A stretch of 64,000 bases of DNA, from NCBI RefSeq assembly GCF_002105755.1, contig NZ_CP020821.1, positions 5,517,644 through 5,581,643 on the forward strand. Direction: 5' to 3'. This document shows positions 54,805-63,598 of this stretch, in pieces; within the stretch, counting starts at the first letter, position 1; each line of letters starts with the position of its first letter. This DNA is from Mycobacterium colombiense CECT 3035. GTDB taxonomy: Bacteria; Actinomycetota; Actinomycetes; Mycobacteriales; Mycobacteriaceae. Both the position numbers and the translations under genes were made by a program. The notes below the pieces were generated by a model that was given only the letters and a program-made list of their open reading frames with translations, made no database searches and had not been told where the DNA came from.

Positions 54805-56283
54805 TTACAGCGGGCGCAGGACGATCGGCATGCCGTCCATCGGAATCGGCATGCCGCCGTAATCCCAGTGCGGCTGGTAGCCCGGCCGGGCCAGCTCGAT
54901 GCGGTAGCGGCGCAGCAGGCGGTGCACCACCGTCTTGACCTCCAGCTGGCCGAACACCATGCCGATGCACTTGTGCGCGCCACCGCCGAACGGCGCGAAC
55001 GCGTACCGGTGCTTCTTGTGTTCCGAGCGCGGCTCGGCGAACCGGTCCGGATCGAATTTGTCTGGCTCCGTCCACAATTCGGACAGCCGGTGGTTCATGC
55101 CGGGCCAGATGGTGATGTTGGTGCCGGCGGGGATGTAGTGGCCCAGCAATTCGGTATCGCGCACTGCCATCCGCATGTTGAACGGCAGCGGCGTCACCAT
55201 GCGCAGCGACTCGTTCATGATGAGTTCGAGCGTTTCCAGCTTCTCCAGCGACTCGATGTCCAGCGGTCCGTCGCCCAGCCGGGCCGACTCCTCGCGCGCC
55301 CGCTCCTGCCACTGGGGGTTGGCCGCCATGTTGTAGACCATCGTGGTGGTCGTCGAGGTGGACGTGTCGTGCGCGGCCATCATCAAAAAGATCATGTGGT
55401 TGACGATGTCGGAGTCGGTGAAGCTGTTGCCGTCGTCGTCCTCGGTGTGGCACAGCACGGTGAGCATGTCGTTGCCGCTGGCGTTGCGGCGGTCCTTGAC
55501 CCGCTCGGTGAAGTAGTCCTCCAGCAACTTGCGGGCCTTCAGGCCGCGCCACCACTTGAACGGCGGAATGGGCTGCCGGATGATCGCGCCGCCGGCGCGC
55601 GTCGTCGTGGTGAACGCCTGATTGACCTTGGTGACCAGGTCATGGTCGGACCCCGGCTCGTGCCCCATGAACACCAGCGACGCGATGTCGAGGGTGAGCT
55701 CCTTCATCGCCGGGTGGAACAGGAACCGCGCGTCGTTGGTCGGCCAATTCGCGACGATCTCGGTGGCGACCCGGTCGATGTGTTCGACATAGCCGGTCAA
55801 CCGGCTGCGGGTGAAGGCCTCCTGCATGATCCGGCGGTGGTACATGTGCTCGTCGAAGTCGAGCATCATCAGGCCGCGGTTGAAGAACGGCCCGATCACC
55901 GGGTGCCAGCCCTTCTGCGAGAAGTCTTTGTTCCTGTTGGAGAACACGGCCTGGGTGGCGTCGGGCCCGAGCGCGGTGACCGCGGGCATGATCGGCGAGT
56001 CCAGGTAAATCAGCGGGCCGTGGTTGCGGTAGAGGTGCAACGCGTAGTCCGGGCCGCCGCGGAACAGCTCGATGATGTGGCCGAGGATCGGGAGCCCGGC
56101 GTCGCCCAGCACGGGCTTCAGGTCGCTGCCCGCCGGCGGTTCCGCGAGGACCTTGCTCTGCCACTCGTGGGCGAGCAGGCGCTTCTCGATCGCGCCCATG
56201 CCCGGGATGGTCTGCAGGGTCGGGGTGAACCGGCGCCGCGCCTGATCCAGCAGGTAGTGCGGGGTGCTGATGGTGGCGGTCAT
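54805..56283 (-). CDS. cyp136: Cytochrome P450 CYP136, 492 aa
   Basis: The heme-binding loop is FGGGAHKCIG with the Cys ligand at 439. The I-helix oxygen-activation motif is AAHDTSTS and the K-helix ExxR is NESLR. Length equals Rv3059 (492 aa). AAAGGAG precedes the ATG at 56283. It is divergent from a TetR gene with two related palindromes between them. The natural substrate is unknown; sterols or terpenoids are possible. Confidence 0.95.
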   Translation of the reverse strand: MTATISTPHYLLDQARRRFTPTLQTIPGMGAIEKRLLAHEWQSKVLAEPPAGSDLKPVLGDAGLPILGHIIELFRGGPDYALHLYRNHGPLIYLDSPIMPAVTALGPDATQAVFSNRNKDFSQKGWHPVIGPFFNRGLMMLDFDEHMYHRRIMQEAFTRSRLTGYVEHIDRVATEIVANWPTNDARFLFHPAMKELTLDIASLVFMGHEPGSDHDLVTKVNQAFTTTTRAGGAIIRQPIPPFKWWRGLKARKLLEDYFTERVKDRRNASGNDMLTVLCHTEDDDGNSFTDSDIVNHMIFLMMAAHDTSTSTTTTMVYNMAANPQWQERAREESARLGDGPLDIESLEKLETLELIMNESLRMVTPLPFNMRMAVRDTELLGHYIPAGTNITIWPGMNHRLSELWTEPDKFDPDRFAEPRSEHKKHRYAFAPFGGGAHKCIGMVFGQLEVKTVVHRLLRRYRIELARPGYQPHWDYGGMPIPMDGMPIVLRPL

Positions 56284-56308
56284 AAACGCTCCTTTGCGTG
56301 CCCTCCCG

Positions 56309-56322
56309 GTGACGGCCGTCAC
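56309..56322. promoter_or_regulatory. TetR operator candidate 1
   Basis: GTGACGGCCGTCAC is a perfect 14-bp palindrome, 26 bases upstream of the cyp136 start. It shares the core TGACGGCYGTCA with the second site at 56344-56365. Confidence 0.65.
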
Positions 56323-56343
56323 TGATTTATAACCTTGGCTGAA

Positions 56344-56365
56344 AAACTTGACGGCTGTCAAGTTT
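56344..56365. promoter_or_regulatory. TetR operator candidate 2
   Basis: AAACTTGAC (56344-56352) and GTCAAGTTT (56357-56365) form a 9-bp perfect inverted repeat around GGCT. The core TGACGGCTGTCA matches site 1. It lies 33 bases upstream of the TetR start. Confidence 0.65.
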
Positions 56366-56397
56366 GCTTTTCGCGCGGCGTGGTGCAAGGTCAGGGA

Positions 56398-57033
56398 GTG
56401 ACCAGCCACCCCGCCACTCCGGAGCCGGGCGCACGACGGCGTGGCGACAAACAACGTCAGGCGATCCTGCAGGCGGTGCGCGAACTCCTGCAGGAAAAGC
56501 CCTTTGCCGAGTTGTCGGTGAGCACCATCAGCCTGCGGGCCGGGGTGGCGCGATCCGGCTTCTACTTCTACTTCGACTCCAAGTACGCGGTGCTGGCGCA
56601 ACTCATGGCCGAGGCCGCCGAGGAGCTTGAGGAACTCACCGAGTACTTCGCCCCCCGGCAGGCCGGCGAGTCGCCCGAGCAGTTCGCCAAGCGCATGGTC
56701 GGCAGCGCCGCGGCCGTCTATGCGCACAACGACCCGGTCGTGACCGCCTGCAACGAGGCCCGCAACACCGACGTCGAGATCCGCGATCTGCTGGACCAGC
56801 AGTTCGAGGTGGTGCTGGGTCAGATCGTCGGGATCGTCGAGGCCGAGATGAAGGCGGGGACGGCCACGCCGATCAGTGACGACCTGCCGACGCTGATCCG
56901 CACCCTGGCCGGCACCACCGCGCTGGTGCTGACCGGCGACCCGATCCTGACCGGGCGCGACAGCGACCGTGACCGACGGGTGCGCGTCCTCGAGCAGTTG
57001 TGGCTGCACGCGCTGTGGGCAGGCCGTCCCTAG
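56398..57033 (+). CDS. TetR-family regulator divergent from cyp136, 211 aa
   Basis: An N-terminal TetR helix-turn-helix (about 18-62, AELSVSTISLRAGVARSGFYFYF) is followed by an all-helical ligand domain. The homologue is Rv3058c (216 aa). GTG 56398 has AAGG 7 bases upstream; the frame is open to 56335 but that part overlaps operator 2. It probably represses cyp136 and itself, released by a lipophilic ligand. Confidence 0.9.
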   Translation: MTSHPATPEPGARRRGDKQRQAILQAVRELLQEKPFAELSVSTISLRAGVARSGFYFYFDSKYAVLAQLMAEAAEELEELTEYFAPRQAGESPEQFAKRMVGSAAAVYAHNDPVVTACNEARNTDVEIRDLLDQQFEVVLGQIVGIVEAEMKAGTATPISDDLPTLIRTLAGTTALVLTGDPILTGRDSDRDRRVRVLEQLWLHALWAGRP

Positions 57034-57063
57034 CGCGGTGGTACCGCCGGTATCGTCACCGCC

Positions 57064-57996
57064 ATGGCGCAGAGGGGATCCGGGCGGTCTTTCGCGGGAA
57101 AGCGGTGCCTTGTCACCGGTGCGGCGAGCGGCATCGGCCGCGCCACGGCATTGCGGCTGGCCGCGCAGGGCGCCGAGCTTTACCTGACCGACCGCGACCG
57201 CGACGGACTCGAACAGACCGTGGCCGACGCGCGCGCGCTGGGCGCGCAGGTCCCCGAGCATCGCGCGCTGGACATCGCCGACTACGACCAGGTGGCCGCG
57301 TTCGCGGCCGACGTCCACGCCGAACATCCGAGCATGGACCTCGTCCTCAATATCGCCGGCGTATCGGCGTGGGGCACCGTCGACCGGCTGACCCATGAGC
57401 AGTGGAGCAAGATGGTCGCCATCAACCTGATGGGTCCGATCCACGTCATCGAGACCTTCGTCCCGCCGATGGTGGCGGCCAAGCGCGGCGGGCATCTGGT
57501 CAACGTGTCGTCGGCGGCCGGGCTGGTGGCCCTGCCGTGGCACGCCGCCTACAGCGCCAGCAAGTACGGGCTGCGCGGCCTGTCGGAGGTGCTGCGCTTC
57601 GACCTGGCCCGCCACCGCATCGGCGTGTCGGTCGTGGTGCCGGGAGCGGTGAACACCCCGCTGGTCGGCACGGTGGAGATCGCCGGGGTGGACCGGGAAG
57701 ACCCCAACGTCGCGCGCTGGATCAGGCGATTCGCGGGCCATGCCGTGTCGCCGGAAAAGGCCGCCGACAAGATCCTGGCCGGGGTGGCCAAAAACCGGTA
57801 CCTGATCTACACCTCGGCCGACATCCGGGCGCTCTATGCCTTCAAAAGGCTTGCGTGGTGGCCCTATAGCGTGGCCATGCGCCAGGTGAACGTGATCTTC
57901 ACCCGGGCGCTGCGGCCCGCCCCCGTTCCGCTAGTCCGGCATGGCCAGCTCGAGGCGCACGCCGAGCAGGCGGACCGGCCGGTCGAGCTCGAATAG
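57064..57996 (+). CDS. Short-chain dehydrogenase/reductase (Rv3057c-like), 310 aa
   Basis: TGAASGIGRA (18-27), NIAGVSAWG near 96-104, Y163 and K167, then a C-terminal extension with membrane-like hydrophobic stretches. The M. tuberculosis homologue is somewhat shorter (287 aa). The last 22 codons overlap the end of dinP on the other strand by 66 bases. It may act on the CYP136 product, being next to its regulator. Confidence 0.88.
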   Translation: MAQRGSGRSFAGKRCLVTGAASGIGRATALRLAAQGAELYLTDRDRDGLEQTVADARALGAQVPEHRALDIADYDQVAAFAADVHAEHPSMDLVLNIAGVSAWGTVDRLTHEQWSKMVAINLMGPIHVIETFVPPMVAAKRGGHLVNVSSAAGLVALPWHAAYSASKYGLRGLSEVLRFDLARHRIGVSVVVPGAVNTPLVGTVEIAGVDREDPNVARWIRRFAGHAVSPEKAADKILAGVAKNRYLIYTSADIRALYAFKRLAWWPYSVAMRQVNVIFTRALRPAPVPLVRHGQLEAHAEQADRPVELE

Positions 57997-58971
57997 GTCG
58001 AGAACGCGAAGGGCGGCGGGCACGATGACGTCGCGATCGGTGCTGGGCGCGTCGAGCTTGCGAATCTTGGTGCGGGTGTAGAAGGTCGCCGTCCGCACCG
58101 TGACCGCCACCCGGGTCACGACCCGGCCGTCGGCCAGCACGTCCGTCAGCGCGCGCTCGGCCAAATTCGTTACGGCCGTGTCCATTTCGGACCGGTCGGT
58201 GAGGTCGCGCGGAAAGGTGACCACGTGGCTGCGCGAGCGCGGCACCCAGGGCTCCGCGCTGACCTGGCTGTCGCCGCCACCCTTGGCCAACAGCAGCAGC
58301 CACAGCCCGGTCCGCGGGCCGAACGTCGTCGTCAGCAGCTCCGCGTCACAGTGCGCCAGTTCCCATACCGTCGTGATGTCAAGATCCGCAAGCTTTTTCG
58401 CCGTCTTGGGGCCCACGCTCCAGAGCGCGTCCACCGGACGGTCGGCCATCAGCGGCATCCAGTTCTCATCGGTGAGCACGAAAATGCCGCCCGGTTTGGC
58501 GAAGCCGGTGGCGACCTTGGCGCGCTGCTTGTTGTCGCTGATGCCCACCGAGCAGGACAGCCCGGTTTCCGAGGAGATGACGCCGCGGATCCGCTGCGCG
58601 ACCTCGCCCGGGTCCTGCGCCGCCGTCACCGCGACATAGGCCTCGTCCCAGCCCCAGACCTCGACCGGATGTCCCAGGTCGCGCAGCAACCCCATCACCT
58701 GATCGGACGCCTCGTCGTAGGCGGCCGGGTCCGAGGGAAGGAACGTCGCCTCGGGGCAGCAGCGGGCGGCGGCCCGCAGCGGCATGCCCGCCCGCACGCC
58801 GAACTCGCGGGCCTCGTAGGAGGCGCAGGTGACCACCTTGCGCGGTTCGTTCGGATCGCCGCTGCCGCCGACGATCACCGGCAGCCCGGCCAGTTCGGGG
58901 TGCCTGCGCAGCTCGACCGACGCCAGGAACTGGTCGAGGTCCACGTGCAGAACCCAGCTCGTGGCGCTCAC
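57931..58971 (-). CDS. dinP: Y-family DNA polymerase DinP (DinB2-type), 346 aa
   Basis: Catalytic acids are D11 (HVDLDQF) and D109/E110 (GWDEAY). The helix-hairpin-helix region is SVGPKTAKKLADLDI. Length equals Rv3056. It performs translesion synthesis; the mycobacterial DinB2-type enzymes are known for poor sugar discrimination and lack a clear clamp-binding tail. GTG 58971 overlaps the TetR stop (GTGA). The long upstream open frame is antisense of the TetR region and not part of the protein. Confidence 0.93.
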   Translation of the reverse strand: MSATSWVLHVDLDQFLASVELRRHPELAGLPVIVGGSGDPNEPRKVVTCASYEAREFGVRAGMPLRAAARCCPEATFLPSDPAAYDEASDQVMGLLRDLGHPVEVWGWDEAYVAVTAAQDPGEVAQRIRGVISSETGLSCSVGISDNKQRAKVATGFAKPGGIFVLTDENWMPLMADRPVDALWSVGPKTAKKLADLDITTVWELAHCDAELLTTTFGPRTGLWLLLLAKGGGDSQVSAEPWVPRSRSHVVTFPRDLTDRSEMDTAVTNLAERALTDVLADGRVVTRVAVTVRTATFYTRTKIRKLDAPSTDRDVIVPAALRVLDLFELDRPVRLLGVRLELAMPD

Positions 58972-59576
58972 CGCCCGCAGAGCTTGCGCGCCAGGCTTTC
59001 CCACGCGTCGCCCAGCGTCGTCAGCGTGTGACCGCCCTCGGCCAGTTGATGCTCGACGTAGTCCACGTCCAGCAGCGCGAGCAACGCGTCGGTCTGGGCG
59101 TCGAGGTCGCCGGTGGAGTCGGCCGCCTTGAGCAGCACCCGCACGTGCGTGCGCAGCACCATGGCCGGTGCGTTGTGCCGGTTCTGCGGGTCGCGGTTGG
59201 CCGCGGACAGCAGTTCGCAATGGTCGTGCGCGAACCGGATCCGCTCGCGCCCGAACGCGACCAGCCGGTCGGCCGGCGGCGCGCCGGGGCCCAGCGGCGG
59301 CGGCCCGAACAGGAACGCCTGCTGAACGGCCTGCTCGTCCTCGTCCAGCAGCACCATCATCAGGCCGGCCCGGCTGCCGAAGCGGCGGAACAGCGTGCCT
59401 TTGCCCACCCCGGCGGCGGCGGCGATGTCGTCGGTGGTGACGGCGTCGGCGCCGCGCTCGGCGACCAGGTTTCGGGCAGCCTGGAGGAGCAGGGCGCGGT
59501 TGCGCGCCGCATCGCCCCGTTCCTGGTGCACCACCTGGGGGGCGAACACGTGCAACTCACCCGACCGCTCGCTCAC
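58968..59576 (-). CDS. TetR-family regulator (Rv3055-like), 202 aa
   Basis: A TetR helix-turn-helix at about 40-65 (VTTDDIAAAAGVGKGTLFRRFGSR) is followed by a helical ligand domain. It is translationally coupled to dinP. A 14-bp palindrome lies between this gene and the divergent FMN reductase, so it probably controls both directions. Confidence 0.9.
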   Translation of the reverse strand: MSERSGELHVFAPQVVHQERGDAARNRALLLQAARNLVAERGADAVTTDDIAAAAGVGKGTLFRRFGSRAGLMMVLLDEDEQAVQQAFLFGPPPLGPGAPPADRLVAFGRERIRFAHDHCELLSAANRDPQNRHNAPAMVLRTHVRVLLKAADSTGDLDAQTDALLALLDVDYVEHQLAEGGHTLTTLGDAWESLARKLCGR

Positions 59577-59605
59577 TCCTGCACTTTAACGCTGCCGGAA
59601 TAAAA

Positions 59606-59619
59606 CGGACTATAGTCCG
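59606..59619. promoter_or_regulatory. TetR operator candidate between Rv3055-like and FMN reductase genes
   Basis: CGGACTATAGTCCG is a perfect 14-bp palindrome, 30 bases upstream of the TetR ATG and 49 bases upstream of the reductase GTG. This is a typical TetR autoregulation site. Confidence 0.7.
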
Positions 59620-59667
59620 GTTAGCTCGTGCGAGGATGTACACAACGACCGAAGGGAAACTGCGACA

Positions 59668-60222
59668 GTGGCAATCAAAATCTTGGCGTTAGTGGGAAGC
59701 CTGCGGGCCGCGTCGATCAACCGCCAGATCGCCGAGTTGGCGGGGGCGGTCGCGGCCGACGACGTGGCCGTCACGATCTTCGAGGGGCTCGATGAGCTGC
59801 CGTTCTATAACGAAGAGATCGACGACGCGATGAACGCCGGCGCGCCGCAACTGGCCCCGGTGGCCGCGCTGCGCGCCGCGGCGGCCGACGCCGACGCCGC
59901 CCTGGTGGTCACCCCGGAGTACAACGGCAGCTACCCCGCCGTCATCAAAAACGCGATCGACTGGCTGTCCCGCCCGTTCGGCGACGGCGCCCTGAAGGGC
60001 AAGCCGCTGGCGGTCATCGGCGGGTCCTTCGGCCAGTACGGCGGGGTGTGGGCGCACGACGACACCCGCAAGTCCTTCGGCATCGCCGGCGCGCGGGTCG
60101 TGGAGGCGATCAAACTGTCGGTGCCGTTCAAGACCCTGGAGGGCAAGGCGCCCGCCGAGCACCCCGAACTGTCCGCCAACGTGCGCGACGTGGTGGGCAA
60201 GCTGGCCGCCGAGGTCGGCTGA
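59668..60222 (+). CDS. NADPH-dependent FMN reductase (Rv3054c-like), 184 aa
   Basis: A flavodoxin-like fold with the phosphate loop GSLRAASINR (about 9-18) and the flavin motif PEYNGSYPAVIKNAIDWLSRP. These enzymes reduce FMN, quinones or azo compounds with NADPH. The GTG start follows GAAGGGAAA. It is divergent from the TetR gene and followed by a strong hairpin. Confidence 0.92.
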   Translation: MAIKILALVGSLRAASINRQIAELAGAVAADDVAVTIFEGLDELPFYNEEIDDAMNAGAPQLAPVAALRAAAADADAALVVTPEYNGSYPAVIKNAIDWLSRPFGDGALKGKPLAVIGGSFGQYGGVWAHDDTRKSFGIAGARVVEAIKLSVPFKTLEGKAPAEHPELSANVRDVVGKLAAEVG

Positions 60223-60284
60223 TTGGCAGAAGTCGACAAGCCGCTCGCCGGGCGACCAGCGCGGTTGGCATAACCGAATAGCAG

Positions 60285-60310
60285 AAGCCGCCAGCTGCGC
60301 CTGGCGGCTT
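60285..60310 (+). terminator. Terminator after FMN reductase
   Basis: AAGCCGCCAG (60285-60294) pairs perfectly with CTGGCGGCTT (60301-60310) with a 6-base loop, followed by one further T. It lies 62 bases after the stop. Confidence 0.75.
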
Positions 60311-60728
60311 TGCTAGCTGTGCGGCGTCCGGTCGCCGCCGGCGGTGTTGTCGGTGGTCGCTGCTATACCCCTATATAGAGGCGGCCGCGCCTCGGCGTGT
60401 GACCTGCGACACGCCGAGCGGGTGGTCGGGTTTATTCGCGACAGGGCTCACGACCAGGGAATTTCAAAATTGTTATTCAGAACATCTTGTATCTCGACAT
60501 CTTGTCAGCCACTAGGTGTAGTGTTTCGAGCACCGGCAGATCCCAGGACCACCAAGCAAGCCAGACTCGGTGAACCCCCCGAAATCGGCACTCACAGGTC
60601 GCTCGACCTTGACCGCTGCAAGACGGGAATCAGGGGGCCTGACGGATCGCTGAACATAGCAAAGACGCAGTCCAAAAGTAGTTGCCAGTCCGTTGGGTCC
60701 CCCCTCTTCCGCAAAGGAGCGGCATTCT
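60311..60728. promoter_or_regulatory. nrdH upstream region
   Basis: A 418-base non-coding stretch ahead of nrdHIE. It includes a probable NrdR box (60509-60524) and the direct repeat ACATCTTGT at 60482-60490 and 60497-60505. Open frames here have no ribosome binding site or recognisable product. Confidence 0.5.
60509..60524 (+). promoter_or_regulatory. Probable NrdR box
   Basis: CCACTAGGTGTAGTGT fits the NrdR consensus acaCwAtATaTwgtgt at 12 of 16 positions, with perfect CACTA/TAGTG arms. NrdR represses ribonucleotide reductase genes and usually binds two boxes; a second was not clearly found. Confidence 0.55.
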
Positions 60729-60968
60729 ATGAGCATCACCGTGTACACCAAGCCGGCATGTGTGCAGTGCAGCGCCACCTACAAGGCGCTGGACAAGCAG
60801 GGCCTCGCCTACGAGAAGGTCGACATCTCGCTGGACGCCGAGGCGCGCGACTACGTGATGGCCCTGGGATACCTGCAGGCTCCCGTGGTGGTGGCGGGCA
60901 ACGACCACTGGTCCGGTTTCCGGCCCGACCGCATCAAGGCGCTGTCCGTGGCGGAACTCAGCGCGTAA
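60729..60968 (+). CDS. nrdH: NrdH-redoxin, 79 aa
   Basis: A glutaredoxin-like electron donor for class Ib ribonucleotide reductase, with the redox motif CVQC (about 11-14) and the NrdH C-terminal pattern WSGFRPDRI. Length equals Rv3053c. AAAGGAG is 8 bases upstream of the ATG. First gene of the nrdHIE operon. Confidence 0.96.
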   Translation: MSITVYTKPACVQCSATYKALDKQGLAYEKVDISLDAEARDYVMALGYLQAPVVVAGNDHWSGFRPDRIKALSVAELSA

Positions 60969-61000
60969 GGCAAGACGTTAGGTAAGGAGGTTGCGGTGCC

Positions 61001-61453
61001 ATGGATAGCACGCAGCGCAACCTGGTCTATTTCTCCTCGGTGTCGGAGAACACCCACCGCTTCGTGGAGAAGCTGGGGATCCCCGCCACGCGGATACCGC
61101 TGCATGGCCGCATCGAGGTAGACCAGCCCTACGTCCTCGTCCTGCCCACCTACGGCGGCGGCCGGGCCACGCCCGACCTGAACGCCGGCGGTTACGTCCC
61201 CAAGCAGGTCATCGCCTTCTTGAACAATGAGCACAACCGGTCGTTGATCCGCGGCGTCATCGCCGCGGGCAACAACAACTTCGGCGCCGAATTCGCTTAC
61301 GCGGGCAATGTGATCTCCCGCAAGTGCGGCGTTCCGTACCTCTACCGCTTCGAACTAATGGGAACCCAGGACGACGTGGATGCCGTCCGCGCGGGCTTAG
61401 CCAATTTTTGGAAGGAACAGACGTGTCACCAACCGTCGCTGCAGAGCCTGTAA
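61001..61453 (+). CDS. nrdI: NrdI flavodoxin-like protein, 150 aa
   Basis: An FMN protein that supplies oxidant for assembly of the dimanganese-tyrosyl cofactor of NrdF. Family motifs: [17 protein letters not shown] (phosphate loop), PTYGGG and [14 protein letters not shown]. Length equals Rv3052c. TAAGGAGG precedes it. Its 3' end overlaps the nrdE start by 31 bases. Confidence 0.95.
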   Translation: MDSTQRNLVYFSSVSENTHRFVEKLGIPATRIPLHGRIEVDQPYVLVLPTYGGGRATPDLNAGGYVPKQVIAFLNNEHNRSLIRGVIAAGNNNFGAEFAYAGNVISRKCGVPYLYRFELMGTQDDVDAVRAGLANFWKEQTCHQPSLQSL

Positions 61454-63588
61454 CCACCGGAGCCCACGCGTTGCCGGGGGAGACGGACTACCACGCGCTC
61501 AACGCGATGCTGAATCTCTACGACGCGGACGGCAAGATTCAGTTCGACAAGGACCGCGAGGCCGCGCACCAGTACTTCCTGCAGCACGTCAACCAGAACA
61601 CGGTGTTCTTCCACAATCAGGACGAGAAGCTCGACTACCTGATCAAGGAGAACTATTACGAGCGTGAGGTTCTCGACCAGTACAGCCGCAACTTCGTCAA
61701 GACGCTGCTGGACCGCGCCTACGCCAAGAAGTTCCGGTTCCCGACGTTCCTCGGAGCGTTCAAGTACTACACCTCCTACACGCTGAAGACGTTCGACGGA
61801 AAGCGCTACCTGGAGCGCTTCGAGGACCGCGTCGTGATGGTCGCGCTGACGCTGGCCGCCGGTGACACCGTCCTGGCCGAGAAGCTCGTCGACGAGATCA
61901 TCGACGGCCGGTTCCAGCCGGCCACCCCGACGTTCTTGAACTCGGGCAAGAAGCAGCGCGGCGAACCGGTGAGCTGCTTTCTGCTGCGCATCGAGGACAA
62001 CATGGAGTCGATCGGGCGATCGATCAATTCCGCGCTGCAGCTGTCCAAGCGTGGCGGGGGAGTCGCGTTGCTGCTGAGCAACATTCGCGAACACGGCGCT
62101 CCGATCAAGAACATCGAGAACCAGAGCTCGGGCGTCATCCCGATCATGAAGCTGCTCGAGGACTCGTTCTCCTACGCCAACCAGCTCGGCGCCCGGCAGG
62201 GTGCGGGCGCGGTGTACCTGCACGCGCACCACCCGGACATCTACCGGTTCCTGGACACCAAGCGCGAGAACGCCGACGAGAAGATCCGGATCAAGACGCT
62301 GAGCCTGGGCGTGGTGATTCCCGACATCACCTTCGAGCTGGCCAAGAAGAACGAGGACATGTACCTGTTCTCGCCGTACGACGTCGAGCGGGTCTACGGC
62401 CTGCCGTTCGCCGACATCTCGGTCACCGAGAAGTACTACGAGATGGTCGACGACGCCCGCATCCGCAAGACCAAGATCAAGGCGCGCGAGTTCTTCCAGA
62501 CGCTGGCCGAGCTGCAGTTCGAATCCGGCTACCCCTACATCATGTTCGAGGACACGGTGAACCGGGCCAACCCGATCGACGGCAAGATCACCCACTCGAA
62601 CCTGTGCTCGGAGATCCTGCAGGTGTCCACGCCCTCGGTGTTCAACGATGACTTGTCGTACGCCAAAGTGGGCAAGGACATTTCGTGCAACCTGGGATCG
62701 CTGAACATCGCCAAGACGATGGACTCGCCCGACTTCGCGCAGACCATCGAGGTCGCGATCCGCGCGCTGACGGCGGTCAGCGATCAGACGCACATCTGGT
62801 CGGTGCCCTCGATCGAGCAGGGCAACAACGAGTCCCACGCGATCGGGCTCGGCCAGATGAACCTGCACGGTTACCTGGCCCGCGAGCGCATCCGCTACGG
62901 CTCCGAAGAAGGCGTCGACTTCACCAACATCTACTTCTACACCGTGCTCTACCACGCGCTGCGCGCGTCGAATCGCATTGCGATCGAACGGGGAACCGCG
63001 TTCGGCGGATTCGAGAAGTCGAAGTACGCCTCGGGTGAGTTCTTCGACAAGTACACCGAGCAGGTGTGGGAGCCGGCCACCCCGCGGGTGCGGGAGATCT
63101 TCGCCGAGGCCGGCATTCGCATTCCGACGCAAGAGGATTGGCAGCGGCTGAAGGAGTCCGTGCAGCAGCACGGCATCTACAACCAGAACCTGCAGGCCGT
63201 CCCGCCGACCGGGTCGATCAGCTACATCAACCACTCGACCAGCTCGATCCACCCGGTGGCGAGCAAGATCGAGATCCGCAAGGAAGGCAAGATCGGCCGC
63301 GTCTACTACCCGGCGCCGTATCTGACCAACGACAACCTGGAGTACTACCAGGACGCCTACGAGATCGGCTACGAGAAGATCATCGACACCTACGCCGCGG
63401 CCACCCAGCACGTGGACCAGGGGCTGTCGCTGACGCTGTTCTTCAAGGACACCGCCACCACCCGCGACGTGAACAAGGCGCAGATCTACGCCTGGCGCAA
63501 GGGAATCAAGACGCTGTACTACATCCGGTTGCGCCAGATGGCTTTGGAGGGCACCGAGGTCGAGGGCTGCGTGTCCTGCATGCTCTAG
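61423..63588 (+). CDS. nrdE: Class Ib ribonucleotide reductase large subunit NrdE, 721 aa
   Basis: It reduces ribonucleoside diphosphates using NrdF radical and NrdH electrons. Seen: active-site Cys in [38 protein letters not shown], the radical-path tyrosines in LYYIRLRQ, and the C-terminal redox pair CVSC. GTG 61423, 6 bases after GGAAGGA, is the start; it lies inside nrdI, so translation is coupled. Length is close to the 725 aa of M. tuberculosis NrdE. nrdF is not in this window. Confidence 0.96.
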   Translation: MSPTVAAEPVTTGAHALPGETDYHALNAMLNLYDADGKIQFDKDREAAHQYFLQHVNQNTVFFHNQDEKLDYLIKENYYEREVLDQYSRNFVKTLLDRAYAKKFRFPTFLGAFKYYTSYTLKTFDGKRYLERFEDRVVMVALTLAAGDTVLAEKLVDEIIDGRFQPATPTFLNSGKKQRGEPVSCFLLRIEDNMESIGRSINSALQLSKRGGGVALLLSNIREHGAPIKNIENQSSGVIPIMKLLEDSFSYANQLGARQGAGAVYLHAHHPDIYRFLDTKRENADEKIRIKTLSLGVVIPDITFELAKKNEDMYLFSPYDVERVYGLPFADISVTEKYYEMVDDARIRKTKIKAREFFQTLAELQFESGYPYIMFEDTVNRANPIDGKITHSNLCSEILQVSTPSVFNDDLSYAKVGKDISCNLGSLNIAKTMDSPDFAQTIEVAIRALTAVSDQTHIWSVPSIEQGNNESHAIGLGQMNLHGYLARERIRYGSEEGVDFTNIYFYTVLYHALRASNRIAIERGTAFGGFEKSKYASGEFFDKYTEQVWEPATPRVREIFAEAGIRIPTQEDWQRLKESVQQHGIYNQNLQAVPPTGSISYINHSTSSIHPVASKIEIRKEGKIGRVYYPAPYLTNDNLEYYQDAYEIGYEKIIDTYAAATQHVDQGLSLTLFFKDTATTRDVNKAQIYAWRKGIKTLYYIRLRQMALEGTEVEGCVSCML

Positions 63589-63598
63589 GTGTGCCTGG

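Noticed and set aside
56284..57741. N-terminal extension of the cyp136 frame to about 978 codons
   Set aside because: The extension is antisense to the TetR and SDR genes; the ATG at 56283 with AAAGGAG gives exactly the CYP136 length.
58972..59220. N-terminal extension of dinP
   Set aside because: It lies within the TetR gene in another frame; GTG 58971 with a GTGA overlap gives the 346-aa family length.
60367..60382. AT-rich CCCTATATAGAGG as a second NrdR box
   Set aside because: It has only weak arm similarity to the consensus and lies about 140 bases from the good box, unlike normal box pairs.
60344..60985. Plus-strand open frame across the nrdH promoter
   Set aside because: It runs through the promoter and out of frame into nrdH, with no ribosome binding site and no conserved motif.
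61426..63411. 661-codon minus-strand open frame opposite nrdE
   Set aside because: Antisense shadow of nrdE, with Leu/Val/Arg-rich composition only.
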